Of a DNA stretch of 64,000 nt, positions 31,935 through 41,831 are shown one piece after another. The notes below the pieces were generated by a model. The model searched no databases. It worked only from the letters and a program-made list of their open reading frames with translations, and had not been told where the DNA came from. The stretch comes from Candidatus Margulisiibacteriota bacterium. Its GTDB lineage: Bacteria; Margulisbacteria; WOR-1; JAHJIW01. How positions within the stretch are numbered: position 1 is the first letter of the stretch; each line of letters begins with the position of its first letter. The stretch is taken from the NCBI GenBank assembly GCA_018823125.1, contig JAHJIW010000003.1, positions 62,001 through 126,000 on the forward strand, given 5' to 3'. Position numbers and translations under genes: made by a program.

Positions 31935-33038
31935 CTACGCAAACTTAATGGATTTTAGTTTATCTCTATCCCAATCTAATTTTATGCGCTTGCGCCCTTG
32001 CTGTAAATCTCTTTCTAAACAATAGCCTACTAAAAGCGGCAAAGAAACGGTAGGTTCTACAAAAGCCATCGCGCGAGTAGCTTTGCGGTTAATTTTTCCC
32101 CAGGAGGTTGCTTCCTTTAAAGTAGAACCGGAAAGCCCTCCCCAGTGCGGCACATCCGTAGTAACTTGAATCGCATAAGTATGTCCACCGGTTTCGCGGT
32201 TAAAGATATAGCCCATCACTACTGAATCGTTGATATAGTTTTTGGGGACGCCTCCGGCCACATAAATCGCCGCTGTCTTGTTAGAATTAATGACAATTTG
32301 GGTTAACTCGTAATTATCACGGATTGAATCAATGGCGATCCCCTTCCGCCCCTCTAAGGTTTTGCGGTGATAATGCTCGGTTAGTCCAATTCCCAAACTG
32401 CTGTCGTTAAGTGCCGGACAAAAAACCGGAATGCCTAGTTTAGTTGCGGTATAAAGGATAGATTCTTCGTCATCTAAAAGTCTGGATCCCAGTTCCTGAA
32501 GAAAAGCGCGGCTCGAATAACTGCCCGGCTCAAGCGAATCCGAAAATTTTCCGATCCAGCAGTCGGTTTCCCAGAATTTGTCCTCATCTACGTAAGTATC
32601 ATAGATCCGGTCAATCCACATGTCGCGGAGTTCCGCATCATCCGCATCCGGATTTCCCCGACTATGTTTATATCCCCGGGCCTGGTAGATATCCTGATAA
32701 ATAATTGCACCGGTAGATACAATTACATCCACTAAACCCGCCGCAACAAAGTCCCTAATTACTTTGCGTAGTCCCCCGGCAATTAATGGCCCCGCCAAGC
32801 CCAACATGACCGTCGGTCGATCCTTATCGTTGTACATGTTTTTTAATACTTCGGCGCAGGCTCCGATATTGCGGGCCTGAATGGACATGCCGCCGAATGA
32901 TTCAACCAGGTCAGCAATGGAAGTAGGTTTACTCACGTCTATCTGCGTCACGGGGTTGGACATGATTTTTTTCTTTTTCTTGGCCAGTTCGGCAGACAGC
33001 GGGGTAAACTTAAAAACATCGATTTTTTTCTTTTGCAT
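31935..33038 (-). CDS. Deoxyhypusine-synthase-like protein (possibly homospermidine synthase)
   Basis: 367 residues with the DHS fold: GLAGPLIAGGLRKVIRDFV, STGAIIYQDI, VFCPALNDSSLGIGL, NKTAAIYVAGGVPKNYI, QVTTDVPHWGGLSGSTLKEA and ATSWGKI. The Lys in SWGKI corresponds to the active-site lysine that carries the aminobutyl group in eukaryotic DHS. Bacteria generally lack eIF5A; bacterial homologues studied so far include homospermidine synthases, while others are uncharacterised. An NAD- and spermidine-dependent aminobutyl transfer is a reasonable guess. Its place among methionine and MTA genes fits polyamine metabolism, since spermidine synthesis produces MTA. AGGA precedes the ATG by 7 bases. 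Confidence 0.85.
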   Translation of the reverse strand: MQKKKIDVFKFTPLSAELAKKKKKIMSNPVTQIDVSKPTSIADLVESFGGMSIQARNIGACAEVLKNMYNDKDRPTVMLGLAGPLIAGGLRKVIRDFVAAGLVDVIVSTGAIIYQDIYQARGYKHSRGNPDADDAELRDMWIDRIYDTYVDEDKFWETDCWIGKFSDSLEPGSYSSRAFLQELGSRLLDDEESILYTATKLGIPVFCPALNDSSLGIGLTEHYHRKTLEGRKGIAIDSIRDNYELTQIVINSNKTAAIYVAGGVPKNYINDSVVMGYIFNRETGGHTYAIQVTTDVPHWGGLSGSTLKEATSWGKINRKATRAMAFVEPTVSLPLLVGYCLERDLQQGRKRIKLDWDRDKLKSIKFA

Positions 33039-33046
33039 AATAAATC

Positions 33047-33658
33047 CTACTTTAGCTCTTCCAGCAAAAACACGCCTTCCGAAGCAAAAAGATTAGCTAA
33101 ATTCGCCGGAATATTTTTCCCCGAATCAGACAAATAAATTTCCTTTAATATATTAATATTATTCTTTTTGCACATGGTCTTAAAATCTTTTACCGTCATT
33201 AGACGGATATTAGGGGTATCGTACCATTCATAAGGCAGGGTTTTAGATTTTGGCATGCGGCCGGTAAGCGCCAGACCCAAGCGCAGGCGATAATGGCCAA
33301 AATTTGGAAAACCAACAATGGCTTTTTTTCCGACCCGGATCATTTCCCGAATCACGAATAGCGGATTATACACTACCTGCAGCGTCATATTTAAAATTAC
33401 GTAATCAAAAGATTTATCGGTAAAATCAGCCAGGCCTTTATCAATATTAACCTGCAGTACCGGCAACCCTTTTTTCAAACACTGATTGATGCCTTCGCTA
33501 CTAAGTTCCAACCCCAATCCCTTAGCATTTTTTTCTTTGATTAAACTTTCCAGGAGTGACCCATCCCCGCACCCCATATCTAAAACGGATGAGTTAGGTT
33601 TTACAAACTCATGAATAATATTGTAATCTGGTTTTATTCTTTGTTGATAGGGTGTCAT
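33047..33658 (-). CDS. metW: Methionine biosynthesis protein MetW
   Basis: 203 residues, class I SAM-methyltransferase fold: [18 protein letters not shown] is motif I, then [19 protein letters not shown] and [13 protein letters not shown]. The block [22 protein letters not shown] with [13 protein letters not shown] is specific to MetW. In other bacteria MetW pairs with MetX and is needed for homoserine acetyltransferase activity. The two genes overlap by 4 bases, supporting the same partnership. Confidence 0.94.
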   Translation of the reverse strand: MTPYQQRIKPDYNIIHEFVKPNSSVLDMGCGDGSLLESLIKEKNAKGLGLELSSEGINQCLKKGLPVLQVNIDKGLADFTDKSFDYVILNMTLQVVYNPLFVIREMIRVGKKAIVGFPNFGHYRLRLGLALTGRMPKSKTLPYEWYDTPNIRLMTVKDFKTMCKKNNINILKEIYLSDSGKNIPANLANLFASEGVFLLEELK

Positions 33659-34782
33659 GCATTTTCCCCCGCAGCTAAAAAGTTTTTTATAGTTTTAGTT
33701 TGTTCTTCCACTTCCAGCAAAAAGGCATCGTGCCCGTAAGTTGATTCAATTTCTTTATAAGAAACGTGCAGTCGATTGGCTTTGATCGCATTTACAATTT
33801 CAAAAGACTGGTATGACGGGAAAAGCCAGTCGGAAGTAAACGAAATCACTAAAAAGCGCGTGTCTTTACATTTTTTAAAAGCTTGCGCCAACGATTTGTG
33901 CCCGTCGGTTAAGTCAAACAAATCGGCCGCTTTGGTAATATACAAGTACGAATTTGCATCAAAACGCTGGGTAAAGGAAAAGCCTTTGTACCTTAAGTAA
34001 TTTTCCACCTGAAACTGGGCATCAAAGCCGGTTTCAAATTGCTTTTCACCTTTCAGTTCCCGGCCGAATTTTTTGTGCATGGTTTCATCCGAAAGATAAG
34101 TTATGTGCCCGATCATGCGCGCCAGCGCCAGCCCGTTATTAGGCGGGGTTTTATCATAATAGTTGCCATTGTTCCAATTGGGATCATGAATAATGGCACG
34201 CCGCCCCACTTCGTTAAAAGCGATATTTTGCGCTGAAAGCCGGGCGGTAGTCGCAATAGGAATAACATTAGCTACCCTTTCCGGATAATCCACCGCAAAC
34301 TGCAGCGCTGCCATCCCGCCCAATGATCCTCCGGTAGTCGCAAACACTTTTTTAATCCCCAAATGATCCAAAAGATAAGTTTGGGCCTTAACCATATCGC
34401 TAACCGTGATCACCGGAAAATCTAAAGCGTAAGGCTTGCCGGTTTTGGGGTTAATGGATGCCGGCCCGGTCGAGCCCTGACAGCCACCGATGGTATTGGC
34501 ACAAATGACAAAATACTTATCGGTATCAAAAGCTTTGCCCGGGCCCACCATGCTGTCCCACCACCCCGGCTTCTTATCTGACTCGGAATGGTAGCCCGCT
34601 ACATGCGCATCCCCGGACAACGCATGAAAAATTAAAATTGCATTGTCTTGATTGGCATTTAAACTCCCGTAGGTTTCGTAAACCAGAGTGATTGGACCCA
34701 GTTTTTCCCCTGATTCTAAAACCAGCTCATTGGGCGGTTCTGCAAATGCAAATTTATTTGGTTTTACGATCCCTTTGGCCAT
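33655..34782 (-). CDS. metX: Homoserine O-acyltransferase
   Basis: 375 residues, alpha/beta-hydrolase fold. Nucleophile elbow [13 protein letters not shown] (Ser), [14 protein letters not shown] near the N-terminus, and the catalytic Asp/His in FTSDWLFPS and [11 protein letters not shown]. It acylates homoserine with acetyl-CoA (or succinyl-CoA; the family uses both) so that MetY can insert sulfide. Ends in the metW start (ATGA overlap) and begins 2 bases after metY. Confidence 0.95.
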   Translation of the reverse strand: MAKGIVKPNKFAFAEPPNELVLESGEKLGPITLVYETYGSLNANQDNAILIFHALSGDAHVAGYHSESDKKPGWWDSMVGPGKAFDTDKYFVICANTIGGCQGSTGPASINPKTGKPYALDFPVITVSDMVKAQTYLLDHLGIKKVFATTGGSLGGMAALQFAVDYPERVANVIPIATTARLSAQNIAFNEVGRRAIIHDPNWNNGNYYDKTPPNNGLALARMIGHITYLSDETMHKKFGRELKGEKQFETGFDAQFQVENYLRYKGFSFTQRFDANSYLYITKAADLFDLTDGHKSLAQAFKKCKDTRFLVISFTSDWLFPSYQSFEIVNAIKANRLHVSYKEIESTYGHDAFLLEVEEQTKTIKNFLAAGENA

Positions 34783-34784
34783 AC

Positions 34785-36077
<1,293 letters not shown>

Positions 36078-36088
36078 CTAAATTTATT

Positions 36089-37015
36089 TTATTCTTGGAA
36101 TAATGGTGTACTTAAATATCTTTCTGCCGTATCCGGTAAAATCACAACAATAAGTTTTCCTTTGTTCTCTGGCCGGGCGGCCATCATCTTAGCCGCAGCT
36201 AAGGCGGCCCCACTAGAAATTCCCGCCAAAATACCATCTGATTTTGCGACCTGCTTCGAAGCGGCAAAAGCTTCGTCGTTGGAAATTTTTATCACTTCAT
36301 CATAAATTTTAGTATTCAAAACTTTGGGCACAAAACCGGCTCCGATCCCCTGAATTTTATGGGGCCCGGGGCCTCCTCCACTTAACACTGCGGAATCAGC
36401 TGGCTCAACCGCAATAATTTTTATCTTTGGATTCTTTTTCTTTAAAGCTTCGCCTACGCCGGTAATGGTTCCTCCGGTTCCGATTCCAGCAATAAAGATA
36501 TCAACTTTACCATCGGTATCCTTCCATATTTCTTCGGCCGTAGTCTTACGATGAATGGCCGGATTAGCCGGATTATTAAATTGCTGCGGCACAAATGAAT
36601 TTTTATTTTTTTTCGCCAGCTCATCGGCCTTATCAATGGCGCCTTTCATTCCCTTGGTGCCGTCAGTTAAAACAATTTCCGCTCCTAAAAATTTTAAAAG
36701 CGATCTTCTTTCAACGCTCATCGTATCCGGCATGGTTAAAATCAGATGATAACCTTTCGCCGCACATACCCAAGCCAAGCCAATTCCGGTATTGCCCGAA
36801 GTGGGCTCAATAATTACCGTTCCCTTTTTAATTTTGCCCGCTTTTTCGGCAGCTTCAATCATTGCAGCCCCGATGCGGTCCTTAATGGAACCCGCGGGGT
36901 TGAAAAATTCTAATTTTCCAACAATGGTTGCTTTAAGGCCTTTAGCAAAGTCATTTAATTTTACCAATGGCGTTGCGCCGATCAGTTCTATCATATTTTT
37001 AGCAATCTTTGACAT
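36089..37015 (-). CDS. cysK: Cysteine synthase A
   Basis: 308 residues, PLP fold type II. The PLP lysine lies in [13 protein letters not shown], the substrate loop is [14 protein letters not shown], and the phosphate clamp is [24 protein letters not shown] closes the active site. It makes cysteine from O-acetylserine and sulfide. Second gene of the operon, 13 bases after the Rrf2 regulator that probably controls it. Confidence 0.96.
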   Translation of the reverse strand: MSKIAKNMIELIGATPLVKLNDFAKGLKATIVGKLEFFNPAGSIKDRIGAAMIEAAEKAGKIKKGTVIIEPTSGNTGIGLAWVCAAKGYHLILTMPDTMSVERRSLLKFLGAEIVLTDGTKGMKGAIDKADELAKKNKNSFVPQQFNNPANPAIHRKTTAEEIWKDTDGKVDIFIAGIGTGGTITGVGEALKKKNPKIKIIAVEPADSAVLSGGGPGPHKIQGIGAGFVPKVLNTKIYDEVIKISNDEAFAASKQVAKSDGILAGISSGAALAAAKMMAARPENKGKLIVVILPDTAERYLSTPLFQE

Positions 37016-37028
37016 TGCAACGCCTCCT

Positions 37029-37481
37029 TTAGATCGAATAATTCAAATATTTATTTTCTTTTGCTAACTTTTTTAATTGTTTTTCCTTCAAGTCGGCAAA
37101 AGTAACCCGGTCCACTTTGTCTGCAATATATTGCCCGATATCCAAAAATACATCTCGTAAAACACACTGTGCAGCAAAGTCGCAATGCGTTCCTCCCTTT
37201 TTTAAGATGCAGGAGATCGGCTCGATCGGTCCCTCAACATAACGGATTACCTGCCCCATGGTAATTTGTTTTGGAGCACGAGCCAGATAATATCCCCCAT
37301 CCCTGCCCCGCTTGCTTCTTACAAAGCCACCTTTTTTTAAACTTAATAAAATCTGCTCTAAAAACTTAAACGGTATATCCTGTCTTTTGGCTATACTTTC
37401 AATTCTTTCGGCCCGGCCATGATGTATAGCCAAATCCAAAATCGCTTTTAGCGCGTAATCACCTTTAAATGTTATTTTCAT
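37029..37481 (-). CDS. Rrf2/IscR-family transcriptional regulator (CymR/IscR-like)
   Basis: 150 residues. Winged helix-turn-helix at 1-75 ([47 protein letters not shown]). Three cysteines follow in [16 protein letters not shown]. Their C-x8-C-x5-C spacing is close to the Fe-S ligand set of IscR-type members. As the first gene of a cysteine/methionine operon it is the natural counterpart of CymR, which senses cysteine supply through CysK, or of an Fe-S-sensing homologue. A 25-bp dyad at 37555-37579 by the promoter is the probable operator. A GAGGAG ribosome site lies 12 bases upstream. Confidence 0.9.
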   Translation of the reverse strand: MKITFKGDYALKAILDLAIHHGRAERIESIAKRQDIPFKFLEQILLSLKKGGFVRSKRGRDGGYYLARAPKQITMGQVIRYVEGPIEPISCILKKGGTHCDFAAQCVLRDVFLDIGQYIADKVDRVTFADLKEKQLKKLAKENKYLNYSI

Positions 37482-37513
37482 CCTTCGATGCGCTCCTCAT
37501 TTCATTCATCGCT

Positions 37514-37550
37514 TACTCAGGATGACCCTGAGCGAAGTCGAATGGGTCAT
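37514..37550. repeat. Palindromic interspersed repeat in the operon leader
   Basis: Contains CTCAGGATGACCCTGAG (6-bp arms, 5-base loop) followed by CGAAGTCGAATGGGTCAT. Elements of this type (reverse: TTCGCTCAGGGTCATCCTGAG) are scattered through many bacterial genomes as extragenic palindromes. This is the only clear copy I see in the window. It sits in the 5' leader of the sulfur operon, between promoter and first gene. Confidence 0.6.
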
Positions 37551-37554
37551 ATTA

Positions 37555-37579
37555 ATACCCTACTAACTTGATAGAGATT
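37555..37579. promoter_or_regulatory. Candidate Rrf2/IscR operator
   Basis: An imperfect 25-bp dyad (ATACCCTACTAA, central C, TTGATAGAGATT; 7 of 12 positions symmetric) with the ATAxCC..ACT look of type-1 IscR/Rrf2 sites. It abuts the -10 box of the operon promoter on the downstream side, a position suited to repression of the regulator's own operon. Confidence 0.4.
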
Positions 37580-37604
37580 ATATAGTATTATCGGGCAAAG
37601 TCAA
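37577..37604 (-). promoter_or_regulatory. Promoter of the sulfur-amino-acid operon
   Basis: Minus strand -35 TTGACT (37604-37599), 16-base spacer, -10 TATAAT (37582-37577). The leader to the Rrf2 ATG at 37481 is about 90 bases and holds the palindromic repeat. I see no SAM riboswitch or T-box in it. Confidence 0.7.
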
Positions 37605-37643
37605 GCGAAATTTCACTTTTTGAGGAATTTATTTTAGACGCGG

Positions 37644-37856
37644 TTATTTATTTTCCGGAACTTTCTTCTGGAAGAAAGCAATATAAATTATTTCTAACGC
37701 TCCCACCAGATTAATTAATAATACCGCCAGAAACCAACCCAATTGATTATTGCGGGCTGACTTCCAGAGCGCCACACCCTTCCAGGCCAAGCTCCAAATG
37801 ATCAACACAAACAGCAACATCCCCTGCGGACTACTCAACGGCGGAAATGAAAACAT
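37644..37856 (-). CDS. Two-helix membrane protein, DUF5652-like
   Basis: 70 residues with AAGGAG 8 bases before the ATG. Two membrane helices (residues about 13-32 and 42-62) joined by WKGVALWKSARNNQLGWF. The KG.ALW.AAR...WF and LNLVGALEIIYI pattern matches small DUF5652-type proteins common in uncultivated bacteria. Function unknown. Transcribed alone between the sulfur operon and the amidohydrolase gene. Confidence 0.75.
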   Translation of the reverse strand: MFSFPPLSSPQGMLLFVLIIWSLAWKGVALWKSARNNQLGWFLAVLLINLVGALEIIYIAFFQKKVPENK

Positions 37857-37955
37857 AATTTATTCTCCTTATTTAATAATTACTCTGCAAATAGCACCAT
37901 AGCATTCTAGATTTTGTAATTTTCAATGTCAATTGATTAAAAAGCAATATTTTGT

Positions 37956-37982
37956 GAAATTTCGAGATTAAATCTCCGATAA
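37956..37982 (+). promoter_or_regulatory. Sigma-28-like promoter of the amidohydrolase gene
   Basis: GAAA at 37956-37959, 17-base spacer, CGATAA at 37977-37982, the closest match in the window to the classical TAAA-N15-GCCGATAA layout. The start codon at 37989 lies only 6 bases beyond, so the mRNA would be leaderless. Confidence 0.45.
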
Positions 37983-37988
37983 TATGGC

Positions 37989-39023
37989 ATGGCCGCATTA
38001 CCCAAAACACAAAACCGGAGCGCACGAGCAATTGATATGCACGTACATGTCTATCGTCCGGGCAAGCAAACCACAGCAGTTAGAGAAAAAATATTATCAC
38101 GCGGCTCTCTTCCTGACGGGATTGCAGTCCCCAGCATTTTAAACGGAGATATTGTTAATCAGGGTTTTGGCCCAGAAGAATTTTTACAAAATGCTATTGC
38201 CAATGGCGTTGCTCAAGGATTATTGTTGCCGGTTGCCCCTTTTGGCACGCGACCTGAAGTGGTAAGAAAATACAACCAATGGCATGCTGAAATTCAAACC
38301 ACCCGCCGCGGCGAACTTATTTCTTTGGGAACCATCAACCCTTTTATGAGCGAAAAAGCAGCTGCGGCAGAATTAGATTTTATTCGAGAAAATTTTATTG
38401 GAGTGAAATTTCATTCATTTTTACAAGGGTTTAATCCATTGGCCCCTGAGTTAGGATCTCTTTTTGAAGAAATTTCTGCGCGTAACCTTTCCATGTTTTG
38501 GCATACCGGCGCTCCCGAAATATATGCACGAACTAATACCCTACCTGAACATCTGGTAAAAATTTATGATGCTTATTGCGCCAAAGATAATCTTGCTACG
38601 GTTTGGGCGCATTTAGGTGCACAGCGCTTCGGTGACTACTTTCTTGATTATCTAGCAGAACACGAAAATATTTTCCTAGATTTTGCCTATACCTATGCAC
38701 TGGACTACGCCGTTTACGGAACTGAACTCGAAGGTAAACCAGTAGAGCACGACGGGAGATGGGATTTTTACTTTGATCTTACCAATCCACGCTACTTAGA
38801 CAAACTCCTTAAAAAACTTGGTCCAAAGCGCTTTTTTATGGGGAGCGACTATCCCTATACCAGCATGGTGGTTATGATGCGCGCAGTTAATAGAATGTTT
38901 GAAGTACACGAACTAAATTCCGAAGAAAGAAATGCAATTTTATCTGGAAATGCACGAAGGTTTTTTAGCTTGATGGGTGAAATACAGCCGGATAAATCCG
39001 AGCTGCTGTCACCATTCTGCTGA
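37989..39023 (+). CDS. Metal-dependent amidohydrolase (amidohydrolase_2 TIM barrel)
   Basis: 344 residues. Metal and catalytic residues are all present: HVHV near 18-21 (HxH), GVKFHSF, MFWHTGAP, VWAHLGAQ and the final GSDYPY Asp. This family includes decarboxylases such as ACMSD and lactone or amide hydrolases. Substrate cannot be read from sequence. No signal peptide. It precedes a glycosyltransferase gene that has its own promoter. Confidence 0.85.
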   Translation: MAALPKTQNRSARAIDMHVHVYRPGKQTTAVREKILSRGSLPDGIAVPSILNGDIVNQGFGPEEFLQNAIANGVAQGLLLPVAPFGTRPEVVRKYNQWHAEIQTTRRGELISLGTINPFMSEKAAAAELDFIRENFIGVKFHSFLQGFNPLAPELGSLFEEISARNLSMFWHTGAPEIYARTNTLPEHLVKIYDAYCAKDNLATVWAHLGAQRFGDYFLDYLAEHENIFLDFAYTYALDYAVYGTELEGKPVEHDGRWDFYFDLTNPRYLDKLLKKLGPKRFFMGSDYPYTSMVVMMRAVNRMFEVHELNSEERNAILSGNARRFFSLMGEIQPDKSELLSPFC

Positions 39024-39066
39024 TTTTCATTTTAAGCTACCCAACTACGGATGTTATAATGAAAGA

Positions 39067-40119
39067 ATGAAAATCGCCGTTATATCACCACCCTGGATCC
39101 CCGTCCCACCCCCCATGTACGGCGGCATCGAATTAGTAGTTTATAATCTAGTAGAAACCCTAACCGCAATGGGCGAAGAAGTTTATCTTTTTGCCCCACC
39201 AGAATCAAAAGTATCCTGCAAGCTAGTTCCCCTGCCAAAAGAATCCCTCCGCCTGACCTTAGATATTCCGATGGAAGAAAGAAGTAATATTTTTGAAGAA
39301 TTTGCAAAATTTGCCTACCTTGAAGCCGAAAGACTGGGAGCAGATATCATTCATGATCATACCTTAACTATTCCACACGGAAAGGTTCCTGTACTACACA
39401 CGCTGCATGGACCGCCCTGTGAATTTTTGGTAAACAAAGCTGTAGAAATATCGGATTATCCTAATAACTTCATTAATGCTATCTCCAACCGGCAAAAAGA
39501 TACCTACAGCGAAGCAAATCCAAATATTAATTTCGTCGATACCGTTTATAACTCAATCGACGTTAAAAATACTGAATGGACGGACAAAAAAGAAAATTCT
39601 TTTCTATTTGTTGGTCGAGCTAATTACGAAAAAGCTCCGGAGCTGGCCGTCATGGTAGCTGCGGCCGCCGGGGAGAACCTGGTCATGGCAATAAAAATGA
39701 ACGAGGATCTCGAAAAAGAATACTTTGAGAAAAAAGTGAAGCCTCTAATTGATAAGTATCCGAAACACCTCTCTTTAAAGCTGTATGAAGAAATCGATCG
39801 CACTCTGCTTAACCAGTTGTTTTTACATGCTAAATGCACTTTATTTCCCAGTCGCTGGGAAGAGCCTTTTGGGTTAGTCATGCCCGAGTCCATGGCTTGC
39901 GGAACTCCCGTCATTGCCCTGAATTATGGAGCAGCCCCCGAAGTAATTGTAAACGGAAAAACCGGTTTTGTAGTTGATACCGAAGAACAAATGATAAAAG
40001 CTGCAAAAAAAATTGGCCAAATAAAATCAAAAGACTGTCGCCGCTACGTTGAAGAAAACTTTTCTCCTGAGAAGATGACCAAAGAATACCTGGCAATATA
40101 CAAAAAAATCGCAGCGTAA
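39067..40119 (+). CDS. GT4-family glycosyltransferase
   Basis: 350 residues from the ATG at 39067; the frame is open to 38977 but overlaps the previous gene, and TATAAT ends 6 bases before 39067 with no ribosome site, so the start is probably leaderless. GT-B fold: N-terminal PPMYGGIELVVYNL (GG.E..V..L), HDHT and HTLHGPP, then C-terminal FVGRANYEKAPELAV and the nucleotide-sugar motif EPFGLVMPESMACGTPVIAL (E-x7-E). Retaining glycosyl transfer from UDP/GDP sugars. Substrate unknown. Confidence 0.92.
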   Translation: MKIAVISPPWIPVPPPMYGGIELVVYNLVETLTAMGEEVYLFAPPESKVSCKLVPLPKESLRLTLDIPMEERSNIFEEFAKFAYLEAERLGADIIHDHTLTIPHGKVPVLHTLHGPPCEFLVNKAVEISDYPNNFINAISNRQKDTYSEANPNINFVDTVYNSIDVKNTEWTDKKENSFLFVGRANYEKAPELAVMVAAAAGENLVMAIKMNEDLEKEYFEKKVKPLIDKYPKHLSLKLYEEIDRTLLNQLFLHAKCTLFPSRWEEPFGLVMPESMACGTPVIALNYGAAPEVIVNGKTGFVVDTEEQMIKAAKKIGQIKSKDCRRYVEENFSPEKMTKEYLAIYKKIAA

Positions 40120-40130
40120 AAGATGCTTAC

Positions 40131-40787
40131 TTACTGAGAAGCGCTGACTTGGGTAGCTCCGTTCCAGATAAATGCTTTTAATTTTTCGTAGGATTGTCCT
40201 TCTTTTAATCCTCCCAGAACCCCCGTATGCGTGCCCCCGCTAAGCACCGCTGCATAAGCAATTTCAGGAGCATATCCTTTTTCCTCAACCAGATAACGAC
40301 CAACTACCGCTCCGGTACGATCGGCACCCCATTTACAATGGATATATACCGGGTTTTCCATAGCCGCTTTAATTATCTTCCACTCATCCTGATTTGGAAC
40401 TTTTCCGGAATGCAATGGGACATGAATCCGTTTCATTCCCGCTCGATCCAGCAATTTTTGGTAACGAGCTTGAATACGGGCCGTATTTTCCAGGTCAACC
40501 ACAACCTTAACTCCATTAGCTTTTAAAAGTTTAAAGATTTTCATAACTTGCTCATCAGTATTGCTAAAATCTTCCTTCCCATTGCGGGTTTGAGGATTTA
40601 AAGGATGCCCACCGGCATGAATACGCAGATCAATAATGCGGTAATTATACGGAAGCGGCCCTTCCCCCGTCACATCCTGTTGATAAAACCTGACAACCTC
40701 AAAGTCATCAATTTCCGCAAAGGTCGCTAACGGAAAACTCAGCAGCATAATTAAGATTAATATAATATATATACGCTTACGAAACAT
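40131..40787 (-). CDS. Secreted dual-specificity/tyrosine phosphatase-like protein
   Basis: 218 residues with a signal peptide (MFRKRIYIILILIMLLSFPL, cleavage near TFA). The CX5R phosphatase loop is intact in VYIHCKWGADRTGAVV, and the general-acid region lies around HSGKVPNQDEW. Periplasmic phosphatases of this group act on phosphoprotein, inositol phosphates or other phosphoesters; the substrate here is open. AGAGGAG precedes the ATG by 4 bases. Convergent with the glycosyltransferase. Confidence 0.85.
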   Translation of the reverse strand: MFRKRIYIILILIMLLSFPLATFAEIDDFEVVRFYQQDVTGEGPLPYNYRIIDLRIHAGGHPLNPQTRNGKEDFSNTDEQVMKIFKLLKANGVKVVVDLENTARIQARYQKLLDRAGMKRIHVPLHSGKVPNQDEWKIIKAAMENPVYIHCKWGADRTGAVVGRYLVEEKGYAPEIAYAAVLSGGTHTGVLGGLKEGQSYEKLKAFIWNGATQVSASQ

Positions 40788-40920
40788 GTTGCTCCTCTTA
40801 CGGTAAGCTCAAGCTAATTCTACCCCCAAATCCCAACCCGCGTCTACTAAACCAGCCTTTATTTTTTACTCTTGCGGCACACCGACATCGGGTAAAAACC
40901 GCGTGGGAAAGCAGATTTAG

Positions 40921-40948
40921 TTGACTTTTCGGCACAGAACTATAAAAT
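40921..40948 (+). promoter_or_regulatory. Promoter of the Cys-rich membrane protein gene
   Basis: TTGACT at 40921-40926, 16-base spacer, TAAAAT at 40943-40948, followed immediately by CGATAT. The remaining intergenic stretch (40788-40920) shows nothing else I can name. Confidence 0.5.
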
Positions 40949-40980
40949 CGATATAACCACATTTAGAAAGGATGACGATA

Positions 40981-41505
40981 ATGGAAAACCAACCTAAAGG
41001 CTTTGAAAACTATCCTGCATGGATCGTAATCGTAATGAATCTGGTTACTTTTATCAGCTACGGCATTGGAGCTTATATTCTTTTCCGGTTAGGAGTTGCG
41101 TGGGGATTCCTATATGTTCTATATATTCTTTACGTCGAATCTACAATCTACCGGGAAGGCTGCAAATACTGTTACTACTACGGCAAAGTTTGTGCCTGGG
41201 GAAGAGGAAAAATTGCTGCTCTTTTCATAAAAAAAGGCGATCCCAAAGTTTTCTGCGAAAGAAAAGTAACTTTTGTAAAATTGCTTCCTCAATTGCTGGG
41301 GATGGTTTTCCCCCTGATTGGCGGTATTATCCTCTTGTGCCTTAGCTTCAGCTGGCTCATCGTTGGACTAATGATCATCCCATGGCTGATCTGGTTTTTA
41401 GTTTACCCTATCACTTTTGGTAAATTAGCCTGCCCTAACTGCAAACAGGGCAGTATTTGTTGTCCGGCTAATGATTTCTTTTCGGGGAAAACAAAAAGGA
41501 AATAA
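40981..41505 (+). CDS. Membrane protein with cytoplasmic Cys clusters
   Basis: 174 residues from the ATG at 40981, which has AGAAAGG 9 bases upstream (an ATG at 40972 overlaps that site). Four hydrophobic segments in two pairs (about 15-50 and 98-140). Cysteines cluster in EGCKYCYYYGKVC, just after the first pair, and CPNCKQGSICC near the C-terminus, both predicted on the same side. They could bind a metal (Zn or Fe-S). No family recognised with confidence; the layout resembles uncharacterised proteins of anaerobes. Confidence 0.65.
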   Translation: MENQPKGFENYPAWIVIVMNLVTFISYGIGAYILFRLGVAWGFLYVLYILYVESTIYREGCKYCYYYGKVCAWGRGKIAALFIKKGDPKVFCERKVTFVKLLPQLLGMVFPLIGGIILLCLSFSWLIVGLMIIPWLIWFLVYPITFGKLACPNCKQGSICCPANDFFSGKTKRK

Positions 41506-41524
41506 TGGCCAGCCGCAGTAAGAA

Positions 41525-41794
41525 TTAACTAATAATAATCACAGCCATCCAAATCAGTGATAATAAAAGCAGTAGCCATCCTCCAATTTTGACTAATATC
41601 GGCGGAGTAGCAGCATTAACCGAGCTGTGTCCCATTAAACCCCGGTAAGCTCCCCACCCCTCGGCAGACCAAATTAAAGATAATGAAAATGCCAGATATA
41701 CGATGAGTAAAAGAAAGTTTCTAAGATTAAATCCGGCAAAATATGAGAGGGCTAAAATAATTACGGCTATGATTGAGGAGATTACTTTTTCCAT
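41525..41794 (-). CDS. Small three-helix membrane protein
   Basis: 89 residues: three hydrophobic helices (about 4-22, 26-44, 68-88) with a short polar loop WSAEGWGAYRGLMGHSSVN between the second and third. Not recognised. A TATAAT box ends 8 bases before the ATG without a ribosome site, so the message is probably leaderless. Confidence 0.6.
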   Translation of the reverse strand: MEKVISSIIAVIILALSYFAGFNLRNFLLLIVYLAFSLSLIWSAEGWGAYRGLMGHSSVNAATPPILVKIGGWLLLLLSLIWMAVIIIS

Positions 41795-41802
41795 ATATGC
41801 TA

Positions 41803-41825
41803 ATTATAGCAAAAAATGATAAGAT
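41803..41825. promoter_or_regulatory. Divergent -10 boxes for the 41525 and 41832 genes
   Basis: Minus strand TATAAT at 41808-41803, 8 bases before the ATG at 41794. Plus strand TAAGAT at 41820-41825, 6 bases before the ATG at 41832. The two start codons are only 37 bases apart with no Shine-Dalgarno on either side. Confidence 0.5.
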
Positions 41826-41831
41826 AGCCGG

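Noticed and set aside
37482..37576. SAM riboswitch or T-box leader before the sulfur operon
   Set aside because: Only an extragenic-type palindrome and a dyad are found; no SAM-box core, no T-box sequence and no terminator/antiterminator pair.
40755..40775. TATATATATTATATT tract near the phosphatase start as a promoter
   Set aside because: It is inside the coding region of the signal peptide (Ile/Tyr codons) and downstream of the ribosome site.
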